Part shown: positions 1-7,039 of the stretch, piece by piece | Position numbering within the stretch: position 1 is the stretch's first letter | How the letters are laid out: every line of letters begins with the position of its first letter | NCBI GenBank assembly: GCA_028873275.1 | Contig: JAGWLJ010000069.1 | Coordinates: forward strand, 1-7,197 | Reading direction: 5' to 3' | From: Pseudomonadota bacterium | GTDB lineage: Bacteria > Pseudomonadota > Alphaproteobacteria > Rickettsiales > SXRF01 | Length of the DNA stretch: 7,197 nucleotides | Notes under the pieces: model-generated | What the model was told of the DNA's origin: nothing | The model's database searches: none | Seen by the model: the letters and a program-made list of their open reading frames with translations, nothing else | Position numbers and translations under genes: made by a program

Positions 1-1441
1 GGCCTTCATGCACGCCCAGGAAATGACCGACGCCATGGCCGGTGCCGTGATCGTAATCGAGCCCCGCCTGCCAGAGATACTGCCGCGCCAGTGCATCGAG
101 CTGCGAGCCGGCGGTGCCTTCGGGAAAAACGGCCGTGGCTAGGGCAATGTGGCCTTTAAGCACCCTGGCAAAGCGTTCTTTATGCTCGGCGCTCGGCGTA
201 CCGATGGGCACAGTGCGGGTGATGTCGGTCGTGCCGTCCGGATACTGGCCGCCGGAGTCGAGCAGAAACAACTCGCCCGGCCGCAGGGCCCGGTTGCTTT
301 CCGGAGTGGCGCGGTAATGCACGATGGCACCATGCGGCCCGCTGCCGGCGATGGTGGGGAAGCTCGGCTCTCGGAACATCGGATGCGACTCGCGCAGGGA
401 CAGCAGCATCTCGCCGACCTCGATCTCGCTCACCTCGCGTTCGGCCGTTTCATGATCCAGCCATGCCAGCAGCTTGACCACGGCCACGCCGTCGCGGATA
501 TGGGCGTCGCGCATGCCTTGCAGCTCGACCGGATTCTTTATCGCCTTGGCCAGCACCGTGGGATCCTGCGCCTCGACGATGTCCGCCCCGGCATCGGCCA
601 GCACCTGCGTGAACCACACCGGCGCCGAAGCCGGATCGCACAGCACGCGGCGTTTTTCCCTGCCCAGCGCCGCCAGGCCGGATTCCAGCGCAGCGGGATC
701 GCACAACTCCACCTCTGCGCCCAGATGCGCGCACACTTCCGGACTGCACCGCGCCGGATTGATATATAGCCGTACCTTGCCTTTGGCGTCGAGGATGGCG
801 CGGGCCAGCACCAGCGGCGTATTCTCGATATCGCGGCCGCGGATATTGAGCAGCCAGCAGATGCCGTCCGGCGCGGTCAGCACGGCCGCTTCAGCTCCCA
901 ACTCCTTAAGTTTGGCCGCCATGCGCCCGCGCCTGGAGGCGGATGTCTCCCCGGCATATTTATCGTCATGGATAAATACCCGGGAAGATGGCGCCGGCGG
1001 CCGGTCTTTCCACACCTGATCGACCAGATTTTCCACCGGAACCAGTTCCACGCCTTTTTTACCGAGCGCTTTTCCCATGCGCCGCAGCATATCCTGCGTA
1101 TAAAGCCTGGGATCGTAGCCCACCCGATCGCCGGAAGAGAGATGCCCGGCGAGCCACGCCTCCGGCATCTGGTCAGAAATATTATGCCGCTCAAATGAAG
1201 CGGCATCGACTTCGTTCTGCGCCTGCAGCGTGTAGCGGCCATCAGTGAAGAGCGCGGCCTTACGCGGCAGCACCGCCGCCGGTCCCGCCGAACCGGAAAA
1301 CCCGGTCAGCCATTCCACGCGGCGATTGCAGGCAGGCGGATATTCATTGAGATATTCGTCATGCACTGGCTGGAGCCAGGCAGAAAGCCCCTGCTCCGCC
1401 ATGGCGCTGCGTATTACCTTCAATTTAGCTTCACTGTTCAT
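1..1441 (-). CDS. pepP: Xaa-Pro aminopeptidase (aminopeptidase P, M24B family), 3' end cut by window edge
   Basis: Removes the N-terminal residue from peptides whose second residue is proline, probably in the cytoplasm as no signal peptide is seen. The frame is open for 480 codons from the ATG at 1441-1439 to the window edge. Residues about 1-135 and 160-310 look like the two creatinase-type N-terminal domains (note LTGFSGSAG at 45-53 and FTDGRYTLQAQ at 65-75). The M24 pita-bread domain starts near 320. Metal ligands D395 (LLDSGG), D406 (TTDITRT) and H469 (GTGHGVGHF) are present, as are H375 (VHYRA) and H478 (GVHEG). Their spacing agrees with human XPNPEP1 as I recall it. The two metal-binding glutamates and the C-terminal domain must lie beyond the window, roughly 100-130 residues in long-form family members. 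M1 is preferred over M14 because residues 1-13 begin the expected first helix. It follows prmA by 18 bp and has no clear Shine-Dalgarno. The symbol is by family; the long form differs from the shorter E. coli PepP. Confidence 0.93.
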   Translation of the reverse strand, partial: MNSEAKLKVIRSAMAEQGLSAWLQPVHDEYLNEYPPACNRRVEWLTGFSGSAGPAAVLPRKAALFTDGRYTLQAQNEVDAASFERHNISDQMPEAWLAGHLSSGDRVGYDPRLYTQDMLRRMGKALGKKGVELVPVENLVDQVWKDRPPAPSSRVFIHDDKYAGETSASRRGRMAAKLKELGAEAAVLTAPDGICWLLNIRGRDIENTPLVLARAILDAKGKVRLYINPARCSPEVCAHLGAEVELCDPAALESGLAALGREKRRVLCDPASAPVWFTQVLADAGADIVEAQDPTVLAKAIKNPVELQGMRDAHIRDGVAVVKLLAWLDHETAEREVSEIEVGEMLLSLRESHPMFREPSFPTIAGSGPHGAIVHYRATPESNRALRPGELFLLDSGGQYPDGTTDITRTVPIGTPSAEHKERFARVLKGHIALATAVFPEGTAGSQLDALARQYLWQAGLDYDHGTGHGVGHFLGVHEG

Positions 1442-1447
1442 TTTATG

Positions 1448-1453
1448 ATTATA
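1448..1453 (-). promoter_or_regulatory. Candidate -10 element (TATAAT) directly before the aminopeptidase gene
   Basis: The 18-bp gap between prmA and the aminopeptidase gene contains a perfect TATAAT on the minus strand. Six bases (CATAAA) separate it from the ATG, so the usual initiation point falls on or next to the A of the start codon. No good -35 hexamer is found 17 or 18 bp upstream (TGGTGC or CTGGTG) and there is no extended -10 TG. This is a candidate only; the gene may simply be transcribed by read-through from prmA. Confidence 0.35.
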
Positions 1454-1459
1454 CGCCCA

Positions 1460-2365
1460 TTACCGCTTAAGCACCAGCGTGCTCCATTCCTCGTGCGGGA
1501 AGCGCTTTACCAGCTTCAACCCCTGCATGAGATGCGCAGACAACACCTGCGCCTCCTGCGAAACCAGGAGCCCGGACAGCACGGCAAAGCCATGCGGCGC
1601 CAGCGACCGCGCCAGGTCGGGAGCAAAGGCAATCAGCGGGCGGGCGAGAATATTGGAGAGGATAAGGTCGAAAGGCGCCCGCCGGCGGATAGTGTCGCTG
1701 GCATAACCATCGGAGGCGATGCAGGTCACCCTGCCCTGTTCTCGGTTGATGCGGGTGTTCTCGGCGGCCACGCGCACCGCTATAGGATCGACATCGGCGG
1801 CTAATACCTCCGTCCTGAAAAGTTTCGCCGCGGCGATAGCGAGAATCCCGGAACCGCAGCCCATATCGAGCACGCAGCGAAAGCGCCGCCGCTTGCCCAG
1901 CCAGTCTATCGCCTCCAGGCAGCCGTGCGTGGTGCCGTGCTCGCCGGAGCCGAAAGCCGCCCCGGCATCCACCTGGATCGGCAGGCTGGCGGCAGGCGCC
2001 CGCGTCACATGCGAACCATGCACATAAAAGCGGCCGATAGCCATCGGCGGGAAGCTGCGCGCCACCTGCTTCACCCAGTCCTGCGCCTCGACGCGCTGCA
2101 CCACGGGGCTGGGCGTGGGAAACTCATGCAGCATGGACAGCACCAGCAGGCGGCGCTGGATTTCCGTCATATCCGGCATAGCGGACTGCAGCAGCTCGAA
2201 CGTCCACAGATGCTTGTCCCCATCGGCCTCGAAAGCCGAGACGGCCAGCGCGCTGTCATCGAAAGCGTTCTCGGCCATCTCCACCGCTTGCGACGGCAGC
2301 GTGAATGACACTTTCCAGTATTGCGGAGACTGGGCGAAGGGATTGGCTTTGGAGCGGGGGTTCAT
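1460..2365 (-). CDS. prmA: Ribosomal protein L11 methyltransferase
   Basis: Transfers methyl groups from S-adenosylmethionine to ribosomal protein L11 in the cytoplasm. It has 301 residues from the chosen start, close to the 293 of E. coli PrmA. Residues about 15-65 form the small L11-recognition domain. A linker leads to the Rossmann-fold methyltransferase: AFGSGEHGTTHGCL at 137-150, the SAM-binding loop VLDMGCGSGILAIAA at 165-179, the acidic strand-end ADVDP near 190-194, and the substrate-side motif SNILARPL at 237-244. The C-terminus EEWSTLVLKR is family-typical. An ATG six codons upstream (2383-2381) is also in frame, but AGGA directly abuts it. The ATG at 2365-2363 overlaps the ligA stop as ATGA and has GGAG eight bases upstream, so I chose it. 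Expression is probably coupled to ligA translation. The stop is TAA. Confidence 0.95.
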   Translation of the reverse strand: MNPRSKANPFAQSPQYWKVSFTLPSQAVEMAENAFDDSALAVSAFEADGDKHLWTFELLQSAMPDMTEIQRRLLVLSMLHEFPTPSPVVQRVEAQDWVKQVARSFPPMAIGRFYVHGSHVTRAPAASLPIQVDAGAAFGSGEHGTTHGCLEAIDWLGKRRRFRCVLDMGCGSGILAIAAAKLFRTEVLAADVDPIAVRVAAENTRINREQGRVTCIASDGYASDTIRRRAPFDLILSNILARPLIAFAPDLARSLAPHGFAVLSGLLVSQEAQVLSAHLMQGLKLVKRFPHEEWSTLVLKR

Positions 2366-4440
2366 GCGATCAGCTCCAGCCATTCCTGCTCGGTCAGGAT
2401 GCGCACGCCCAGCTCCTTGGCCTTTTTGAGCTTGGAGCCGGCATCTTCACCAGCGATGACATAATCGGTTTTAGATGATACGCTACTGGCCACATGCGCG
2501 CCCAGGCTTTCAGCGCGCGCCTTGGCCTCGCTGCGCGTCAGCTTCACCAGCGTGCCGGTGAACACCACCGTCCTGCCCGACACCGGCGAGCCCTGCGCCA
2601 CGCTTTCCGCGTCCTGAATCCGCAACTGCCCGGCCAGCGCATGCACAATCTTCACGTTATGCGGCTCGCGGAAGAAATCGGCGATGGCCTCGGCCACTTT
2701 GAGCCCGATGCCGCCGATATTATCGAGCTCCGTCAACGCCTCGCCGCCTCCGGGCAATTGCTCCATGGCCGACATCCATGCGCCGTAAGAACGATAATGC
2801 CGCGCCAGGGTTTTGGCCGTCACCTCGCCGACATGGCGAATACCCAGCGCATAGATGAACTTGGCCAGCTTCACATCGCGCGAGCGCTCGATGGCCGCCA
2901 TCAGGTTCTCGACTGATTTTTTGCCCCAGCCTTCACGGCTCTCGATGAGATGCGCCTTCTGCGGCAGATGATAGATATCGACAACGTCTTTAATCAATCC
3001 ATCCTGCCAGAATGCCGTGATCTGCTTTTCGCCCAGCCCTTCGATATCCATGGCGTCGCGGCCGACGAAATGCCGCAGCCGCTCGACCAGCTGCGCCTCG
3101 CACAGCAGCCCGCCGGTGCAGCGGCGTACCGCCTCGTCCTCCTCGCGTACCGCCAGGCTGCCGCAGACCGGGCAATGATCGGGGAAGTGATAAGGACGCG
3201 AATGCGGCGGGCGCTTGTGAAGATCGGCGGAAACGATCTGCGGAATGACGTCCCCGGCCCGCTGCACCACCACCGTATCGCCGACGCGGATATCCTTGCG
3301 CTTGATTTCGTCCTCATTGTGCAATGTGGCATTGGATACCACAACGCCGCCTACCGTGATAGGCTTCAGCCGCGCCACCGGCGTCAGCGCGCCGGTGCGG
3401 CCGACCTGAATGTCGATACCTTCCACCACCGTGAAGGCCTGCTGCGGCGGGAATTTATGCGCGATGGCCCAGCGCGGCGCTCGGCCCACCTCGCCCAGCC
3501 GACGCTGCCAGTCGAGGCTATTTACTTTATACACTAATCCGTCGATGTCGAAGTCAAGCTGGGGACGGCGCGCCTCAACACGACGATAGAGATCCATCAT
3601 ACCGGCTAGCGGCGCGTGTACTGCCACCTCTATGCTAAACATATTATGCAAATATACCGCTATCGTTTGCAGGCCAAAACGTTTGAAGGCATCAATATAA
3701 TCACTCTGGCACCCGCCGAGCGACGCGCTGACCTCACCCCATCCATAGATGAAATAGCGCAAGCGCCGCGAGCGTGTGATCTCTGCATCAAGCTGGCGCA
3801 GACTGCCTGCTGCGGCGTTGCGGGGATTGGCGAACACCGGCTCGTTTTCGGCGACGCGGCGGGCGTTGAGCGCAGCGAACTCCTCATGCGTCATATACAC
3901 CTCGCCGCGTACCTCCAGTATCTCAGGCGGGTGGCTTTTAAGCGTCAACGGCAGGATGGTTGCCAGGTTACGCGTTATATCCTCTCCCACCTCGCCGTCG
4001 CCACGCGTCGCGCCCTGCACGAAACGTCCATGCTCATAGCGCGCCGAGAAGGACAGCCCGTCGATCTTCAATTCCGTCACCACTGGCACAGCCTCGTTCT
4101 CGCCAAGCCCCAGGAATCGTCGAATACGTTCAAGCCACTCCCTCACCTCCTCCTCGCTCATCGCGTTATTGAGCGACAGCATGGGGATGGTGTGGCGCAC
4201 CTTGGCAAAGGTTTCGAGCGGCGGCGCGCCCACCGTCTGCGTCGGGCTGTCTTGCGTCTGCAGTTCGGGGAATTCGCGTTCCAGCTCCTCCAGCCGACGT
4301 CGCAGGGCATCATATTCAGCGTCGCTGATTTCGGGCGCGTCTTTCTGGTAATAGAGGCGGTCGTGGTGGCGAATGGCATCCGCCAGTTTTTGCCATTCCT
4401 TTCCGGCCTCCGATTTCCGGCTTCTGGCTTCCGCGCTCAC
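2362..4440 (-). CDS. ligA: NAD-dependent DNA ligase
   Basis: Seals nicks during replication and repair with NAD+ as AMP donor; normally essential in bacteria. It has 692 residues, slightly above E. coli LigA (671). In order: the Ia NAD-binding domain with the paired tyrosines of RLYYQ (28-32) and DAEYDALRRRL (40-50); the adenylation domain with catalytic lysine K125 in ELKIDG, TRGDG at 145-149, NPRNAAAGSLRQLD at 205-218, DIDGLVYK at 298-305 and AIAHKFPP at 325-332; the OB domain with VGRTGALTPVA (346-356) and VVVSNATLHNEDEI (366-379); a Cys4 zinc site at C423, C426, C441 and C447, with the same spacing as E. coli; helix-hairpin-helix repeats at about 455-605; and a BRCT domain at about 618-692. 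The GTG start overlaps the recN stop as GTGA, with GGAG eight bases before it. The stretch around residues 244-312 is AT-rich with codons unlike the rest and appears about five residues longer than usual. All key residues are present, so it should be active. Confidence 0.97.
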   Translation of the reverse strand: MSAEARSRKSEAGKEWQKLADAIRHHDRLYYQKDAPEISDAEYDALRRRLEELEREFPELQTQDSPTQTVGAPPLETFAKVRHTIPMLSLNNAMSEEEVREWLERIRRFLGLGENEAVPVVTELKIDGLSFSARYEHGRFVQGATRGDGEVGEDITRNLATILPLTLKSHPPEILEVRGEVYMTHEEFAALNARRVAENEPVFANPRNAAAGSLRQLDAEITRSRRLRYFIYGWGEVSASLGGCQSDYIDAFKRFGLQTIAVYLHNMFSIEVAVHAPLAGMMDLYRRVEARRPQLDFDIDGLVYKVNSLDWQRRLGEVGRAPRWAIAHKFPPQQAFTVVEGIDIQVGRTGALTPVARLKPITVGGVVVSNATLHNEDEIKRKDIRVGDTVVVQRAGDVIPQIVSADLHKRPPHSRPYHFPDHCPVCGSLAVREEDEAVRRCTGGLLCEAQLVERLRHFVGRDAMDIEGLGEKQITAFWQDGLIKDVVDIYHLPQKAHLIESREGWGKKSVENLMAAIERSRDVKLAKFIYALGIRHVGEVTAKTLARHYRSYGAWMSAMEQLPGGGEALTELDNIGGIGLKVAEAIADFFREPHNVKIVHALAGQLRIQDAESVAQGSPVSGRTVVFTGTLVKLTRSEAKARAESLGAHVASSVSSKTDYVIAGEDAGSKLKKAKELGVRILTEQEWLELIA
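2374..2379 (-). promoter_or_regulatory. Ribosome binding site for prmA inside the ligA 3' end
   Basis: CTGGAG lies eight bases before the prmA ATG and encodes Leu-Glu near the LigA C-terminus. It decides the prmA start in favour of the ATG at 2365-2363 over the in-frame ATG at 2383-2381. The ATGA overlap with the ligA stop suggests re-initiation by ribosomes finishing ligA. Confidence 0.7.
4399..4435. repeat. Imperfect heptamer tandem repeat at the 5' end of ligA
   Basis: On the plus strand, positions 4401-4435 read as five consecutive 7-base units: TTCCGGC, CTCCGAT, TTCCGGC, TTCTGGC, TTCCGCG. TTTCCGGC occurs exactly at 4400-4407 and again at 4414-4421. The stretch encodes residues 2-13 of LigA, a polar tail rich in Arg, Lys, Glu and Ser ahead of the first conserved helix. 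Seven is not a multiple of three, so loss or gain of one unit would shift the ligA frame. The units are imperfect, so chance low complexity is possible. Confidence 0.4.
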
Positions 4441-6119
4441 GCCACCGTCTCCAGCAGCTTCTGCGCCGCCTTACGCGCTTCGGCGGTGACCGTCGCCCCC
4501 GCCAGCATGCGCGCCAGCTCCTCCTCGCGCGAGGCGGGCGATAAGTCCTCAACCAGCGTCGTCACCTTCTTCCCCTTCTCCTGCTTGGAAATGCGCAGGT
4601 GCTGATCGCCGCGCGCCGCCACCTGCGGCAGATGCGTCACCACCAGCACCTGCATGGTTTTGCCCAGCAGGCTCAGGCGCTCGCCGATGGCGGCCGCCAC
4701 GGCCCCGCCGGTGCCGGTGTCGATCTCATCGAAAATGATGGTGGGCGTCGAGCGCACGCTGGAGAGCGCCACTTTCAGCGCCAGCATGAAGCGCGACAAC
4801 TCGCCGCCGGAAGCGATTTTGCTGAGCGGCGCATAAGCGACATCCCTGGCGCCTTTGCTGACATTGGTAGCGCATTCGAAGGCGATGCCGTCCATGCCCC
4901 ATTCCGACCAGCCGGATTCCGGCAGTTTCTCGATACGCACGCGGAAATGCGTGCCAGACATCTTGAGCGGCTGCAATTCGCCCGCGATAGCCTTTTCCAG
5001 CTTCGCCGCCATTTTTTTGCGCGCTTCGGAGAGTTTTTCCGCTGCCGCGGCAAACACCGCTTTCGCCTGCGCTGCCTGCTTTTCAAGATCGTCAAGCCGG
5101 TGCTCCTGCGAATCGATCAGCGCCAGCTTGTCTTCGACTTCCTTATGAAGTGCCGGCAACTCCTCCACCGGCAGGTTATATTTACGTCCGGCGGCCTTGA
5201 GGGCGAACAGCCGTTCCTCGATGGTTTCCAGCTTCTGCGGGTCGAACGTCGCCTGTTCGCCAGTTTTTTCGAGCGCGTAGAGTGCTTCCTCGGCTTCGGT
5301 GGCGGCACGGTCCAGCCCGTCGAGAATCGGCTTGTAGGTTTCGGCGACGGTCAGCGGCGAGCGGGCGAGGATGCGCAACGCCGAGCGCAGCGACGCGGCC
5401 ACGCCCTTGCCCTGATTCAGCTCGCCAATGGCTTCATTCAGCACGTCGAACAGCTTTTCGCTCTGCATCATGGCGGTGCGCCTGGAAGCCAGCGTTTCCT
5501 CCTCGCCCGGCTGCGGATCAAGCTGCCTGAGCTCGTTGCGCATATGCTGGAGATATTCCTGTTCGCGCGCTGTCCGCTCGATCTCCGCCTTGAGCGCTTC
5601 CAGCGATTTCACGCATTCGCGCCACTGCCGCCACACCGACGTCACCTCTTCGCGGCGTGCGGAAAGCCTGCCGTATTCATCGAGCAGAACGCGGTGCAGG
5701 CCGCTATCCTGCAGGGTGCGCTGGTCATGCTGGCCATGCACTTCGACCAGCGTTTCGCCAAGCCTCCGTAATCCCGCTACCGTCACCGGCTGATCGTTGA
5801 CGAGGCAGCGTGTTTTTCCATCGGCGTTGAGGCTTCGGCGGATAATCAGCGTGTCTGCCTCCTCGATCTCCAGCTCTTTCAGCACCTCTCTGGCCGGCGC
5901 ATTGGCGACGATATAGAACTCGGCGGCGACCATGCCCTGCTCCTCGCCCTGGCGCACGAGCCCACTGTCGGCGCGTGCGCCCAGCGCCAGCCCCAACGCG
6001 TCGAGCAGAATCGATTTTCCCGCGCCCGTTTCTCCGGAAAGCACGCTTAGCCCTCGCCGAAAATCGATCTCGGCTCCTTCGATCAGGACGATGTTACGGA
6101 TGGAGAGGCGGGTGAGCAT
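4437..6119 (-). CDS. recN: DNA repair ATPase RecN (SMC-like)
   Basis: A cytoplasmic SMC-family ATPase that acts with RecA at double-strand breaks. It has 560 residues, against 553 in E. coli. The N-terminal ATPase half has Walker A GETGAGKS at 29-36 and the family-typical VEVHGQHDQRTLQD at 125-138. Residues about 150-375 form the charged helical coiled-coil arms with a short middle. The C-terminal half carries the ABC signature SGGELSRFMLAL at 437-448, Walker B TIIFDEID at 460-467, and the switch histidine in VTHLPQVAA at 494-502. All ATPase elements are intact. The ATG at 6119-6117 gives the standard N-terminus (MLTRLSIRNIVLIEGAEIDF). Its ribosome site is weak (GAG five bases upstream) and it starts 6 bp after the bamD stop, so translation probably depends on bamD read-through. 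No alphaproteobacterial LexA box (GTTC, seven bases, GTTC) is visible in the few bases before it. Confidence 0.97.
   Translation of the reverse strand: MLTRLSIRNIVLIEGAEIDFRRGLSVLSGETGAGKSILLDALGLALGARADSGLVRQGEEQGMVAAEFYIVANAPAREVLKELEIEEADTLIIRRSLNADGKTRCLVNDQPVTVAGLRRLGETLVEVHGQHDQRTLQDSGLHRVLLDEYGRLSARREEVTSVWRQWRECVKSLEALKAEIERTAREQEYLQHMRNELRQLDPQPGEEETLASRRTAMMQSEKLFDVLNEAIGELNQGKGVAASLRSALRILARSPLTVAETYKPILDGLDRAATEAEEALYALEKTGEQATFDPQKLETIEERLFALKAAGRKYNLPVEELPALHKEVEDKLALIDSQEHRLDDLEKQAAQAKAVFAAAAEKLSEARKKMAAKLEKAIAGELQPLKMSGTHFRVRIEKLPESGWSEWGMDGIAFECATNVSKGARDVAYAPLSKIASGGELSRFMLALKVALSSVRSTPTIIFDEIDTGTGGAVAAAIGERLSLLGKTMQVLVVTHLPQVAARGDQHLRISKQEKGKKVTTLVEDLSPASREEELARMLAGATVTAEARKAAQKLLETVA
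4449..4454 (-). promoter_or_regulatory. Ribosome binding site for ligA inside the recN 3' end
   Basis: CTGGAG lies eight bases before the ligA GTG and encodes Leu-Glu near the RecN C-terminus. It supports a GTG start despite the non-ATG codon. Element and spacing are the same as at the ligA-prmA junction. Confidence 0.7.
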
Positions 6120-6125
6120 ACCAAC

Positions 6126-7010
6126 TCACGGAATCAGGTGATCCCACCATGAGGTCTTTGCCGCAGGCGGCACCGATAATTCTTCGGCATGCTCCTGTTT
6201 CGTATCGGCGGCAGGAGCCAGCGCCGCGTCCGTTGCAGCGGCTGCAGGCACCGAAAGCCCGCCGAATTTGCTCATCAGCTTATAGGAATCGCGGTACCAG
6301 CGGCTGGCGGGATAATTCGCCCCCAGCACGGCGGCGTAGCGCTTGGCCTCTTCCGTCACGCCCAGCCTGAGATAGCATTCGACCAGTCGGTGCAGGGCCT
6401 CCGGCACGTGCGTGGTGGTCTGATAATTCTCGACGACGGTGCGGAAGCGGTTGATGGCGGCGATATAATCGTCATGCCGCAGGTAATAGCGGCCGATCTC
6501 CATCTCCTTGCCGGCCATGTGGTCGGTGGTGAGGTCGAGCTTGATTTTGGCGTCGCGGGCATACTGGCTGTCGGGAAAGCGGCGGATGACCTCGCGCAGC
6601 GCCTGCATGGACTGCTCAGTGATCTTCTGGTCGCGGCCGACATCGTTGATCTGCTCGTAGTAGCACAGCGCGATCATGTAATAGGCGTAGGGCGTGGATT
6701 CGTTATTGGGATAGAGCTTGACGAAGCGTTGCAGCGTGCCAATGGCAGTATCGTAATCCTCTGCCTGGTAGCTCGAATAGGCCGACATGATCTGCGCGTT
6801 GGTCGCCCACTGCGAGGACGGGTGCTGGCGCTCGACTTCCTCGAAGTCCTTGACGGCATCCTTGTAGTTGTGATGCGAGAACTTATCCAGCGCCTCGTTA
6901 TAGAGCTTCTCGGCGCTTTCCGGCGGCTTGACCTTGTCCTCATCCTTATCGCCGCAGGCGACGAGAGCCAGAAGCACGGCGACAACACTCAGTATTCGGA
7001 TGGTTTGCAT
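6126..7010 (-). CDS. bamD: Outer membrane assembly lipoprotein BamD
   Basis: A lipid-anchored periplasmic scaffold of the BAM complex, which folds and inserts outer-membrane beta-barrels together with BamA. It has 294 residues from the chosen start, longer than E. coli BamD (245). A signal peptide with a hydrophobic stretch ends in the lipobox LVAC, placing the lipidated cysteine at C19; the residue after it is Gly, not the inner-membrane-retaining Asp. Five TPR-like helical repeats follow across about 31-245, for example SAEKLYNEALDKFSHHNYKD at 32-51, EIGRYYLRHDDYIAAINRFR at 171-190 and HRLVECYLRLGVTEEAKRYA at 207-226. Residues about 250-294 are an Ala/Pro-rich tail ending in TSWWDHLIP. A TTG four codons upstream (7022-7020) is in frame, but GGGA six bases before the ATG at 7010-7008 favours the ATG. 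The gene follows the upstream partial gene by 29 bp. Confidence 0.95.
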   Translation of the reverse strand: MQTIRILSVVAVLLALVACGDKDEDKVKPPESAEKLYNEALDKFSHHNYKDAVKDFEEVERQHPSSQWATNAQIMSAYSSYQAEDYDTAIGTLQRFVKLYPNNESTPYAYYMIALCYYEQINDVGRDQKITEQSMQALREVIRRFPDSQYARDAKIKLDLTTDHMAGKEMEIGRYYLRHDDYIAAINRFRTVVENYQTTTHVPEALHRLVECYLRLGVTEEAKRYAAVLGANYPASRWYRDSYKLMSKFGGLSVPAAAATDAALAPAADTKQEHAEELSVPPAAKTSWWDHLIP

Positions 7011-7016
7011 AGAATG

Positions 7017-7020
7017 TCCC
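7017..7020 (-). promoter_or_regulatory. Ribosome binding site for bamD
   Basis: GGGA sits six bases before the ATG at 7010-7008. It would overlap the coding region if the alternative TTG at 7022-7020 were used, and so it argues for the ATG and for a signal peptide beginning MQTIRIL. Confidence 0.55.
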
Positions 7021-7033
7021 AATGTTCGAGAGT

Positions 7034-7039
7034 TTTATA
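7034..7039 (-). promoter_or_regulatory. Weak candidate -10 element upstream of bamD
   Basis: TATAAA lies on the minus strand immediately after the stop of the upstream gene, in the 29-bp gap before bamD. The hexamer 17 bp further upstream (TGGAAG) matches the -35 consensus at only three positions. An internal promoter is possible, but co-transcription with the upstream gene explains the layout equally well. Confidence 0.2.

Noticed and set aside
149..1019. Plus-strand open frames and short minus-strand frames at the low-coordinate end
   Set aside because: The continuous minus-strand frame from 1441 to 1 encodes a coherent aminopeptidase P with spaced metal ligands, so these are shadows. The gene shows no frameshift within the window.
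1442..1459. Transcription terminator between prmA and the aminopeptidase gene
   Set aside because: The gap is 18 bases and has no GC-rich stem followed by a run of T on the transcribed strand.
2366..2383. Longer prmA start at the ATG 2383-2381 (307 residues)
   Set aside because: AGGA directly abuts that ATG, too close for a ribosome site, whereas the ATG at 2365-2363 has GGAG at eight bases and a stop-start overlap.
3616..5771. Long plus-strand open frames (329 codons at 3616-4605 and 390 codons at 4599-5771) antisense to ligA and recN
   Set aside because: The minus-strand proteins carry complete catalytic motifs. The plus-strand products are rich in Arg, His, Gln and Ala with no recognisable domain, as expected for mirror frames in GC-rich DNA.
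7011..7022. TTG start of bamD at 7022-7020 (298 residues)
   Set aside because: The ATG four codons in has GGGA six bases upstream and gives a more typical short lipoprotein signal peptide.
7011..7028. Repeated ACATT (ACATT, three bases, ACATT) before bamD as an operator or LexA-type site
   Set aside because: The repeat is very short, only one GTTC half-site is present, and the spacing does not fit the alphaproteobacterial LexA box.
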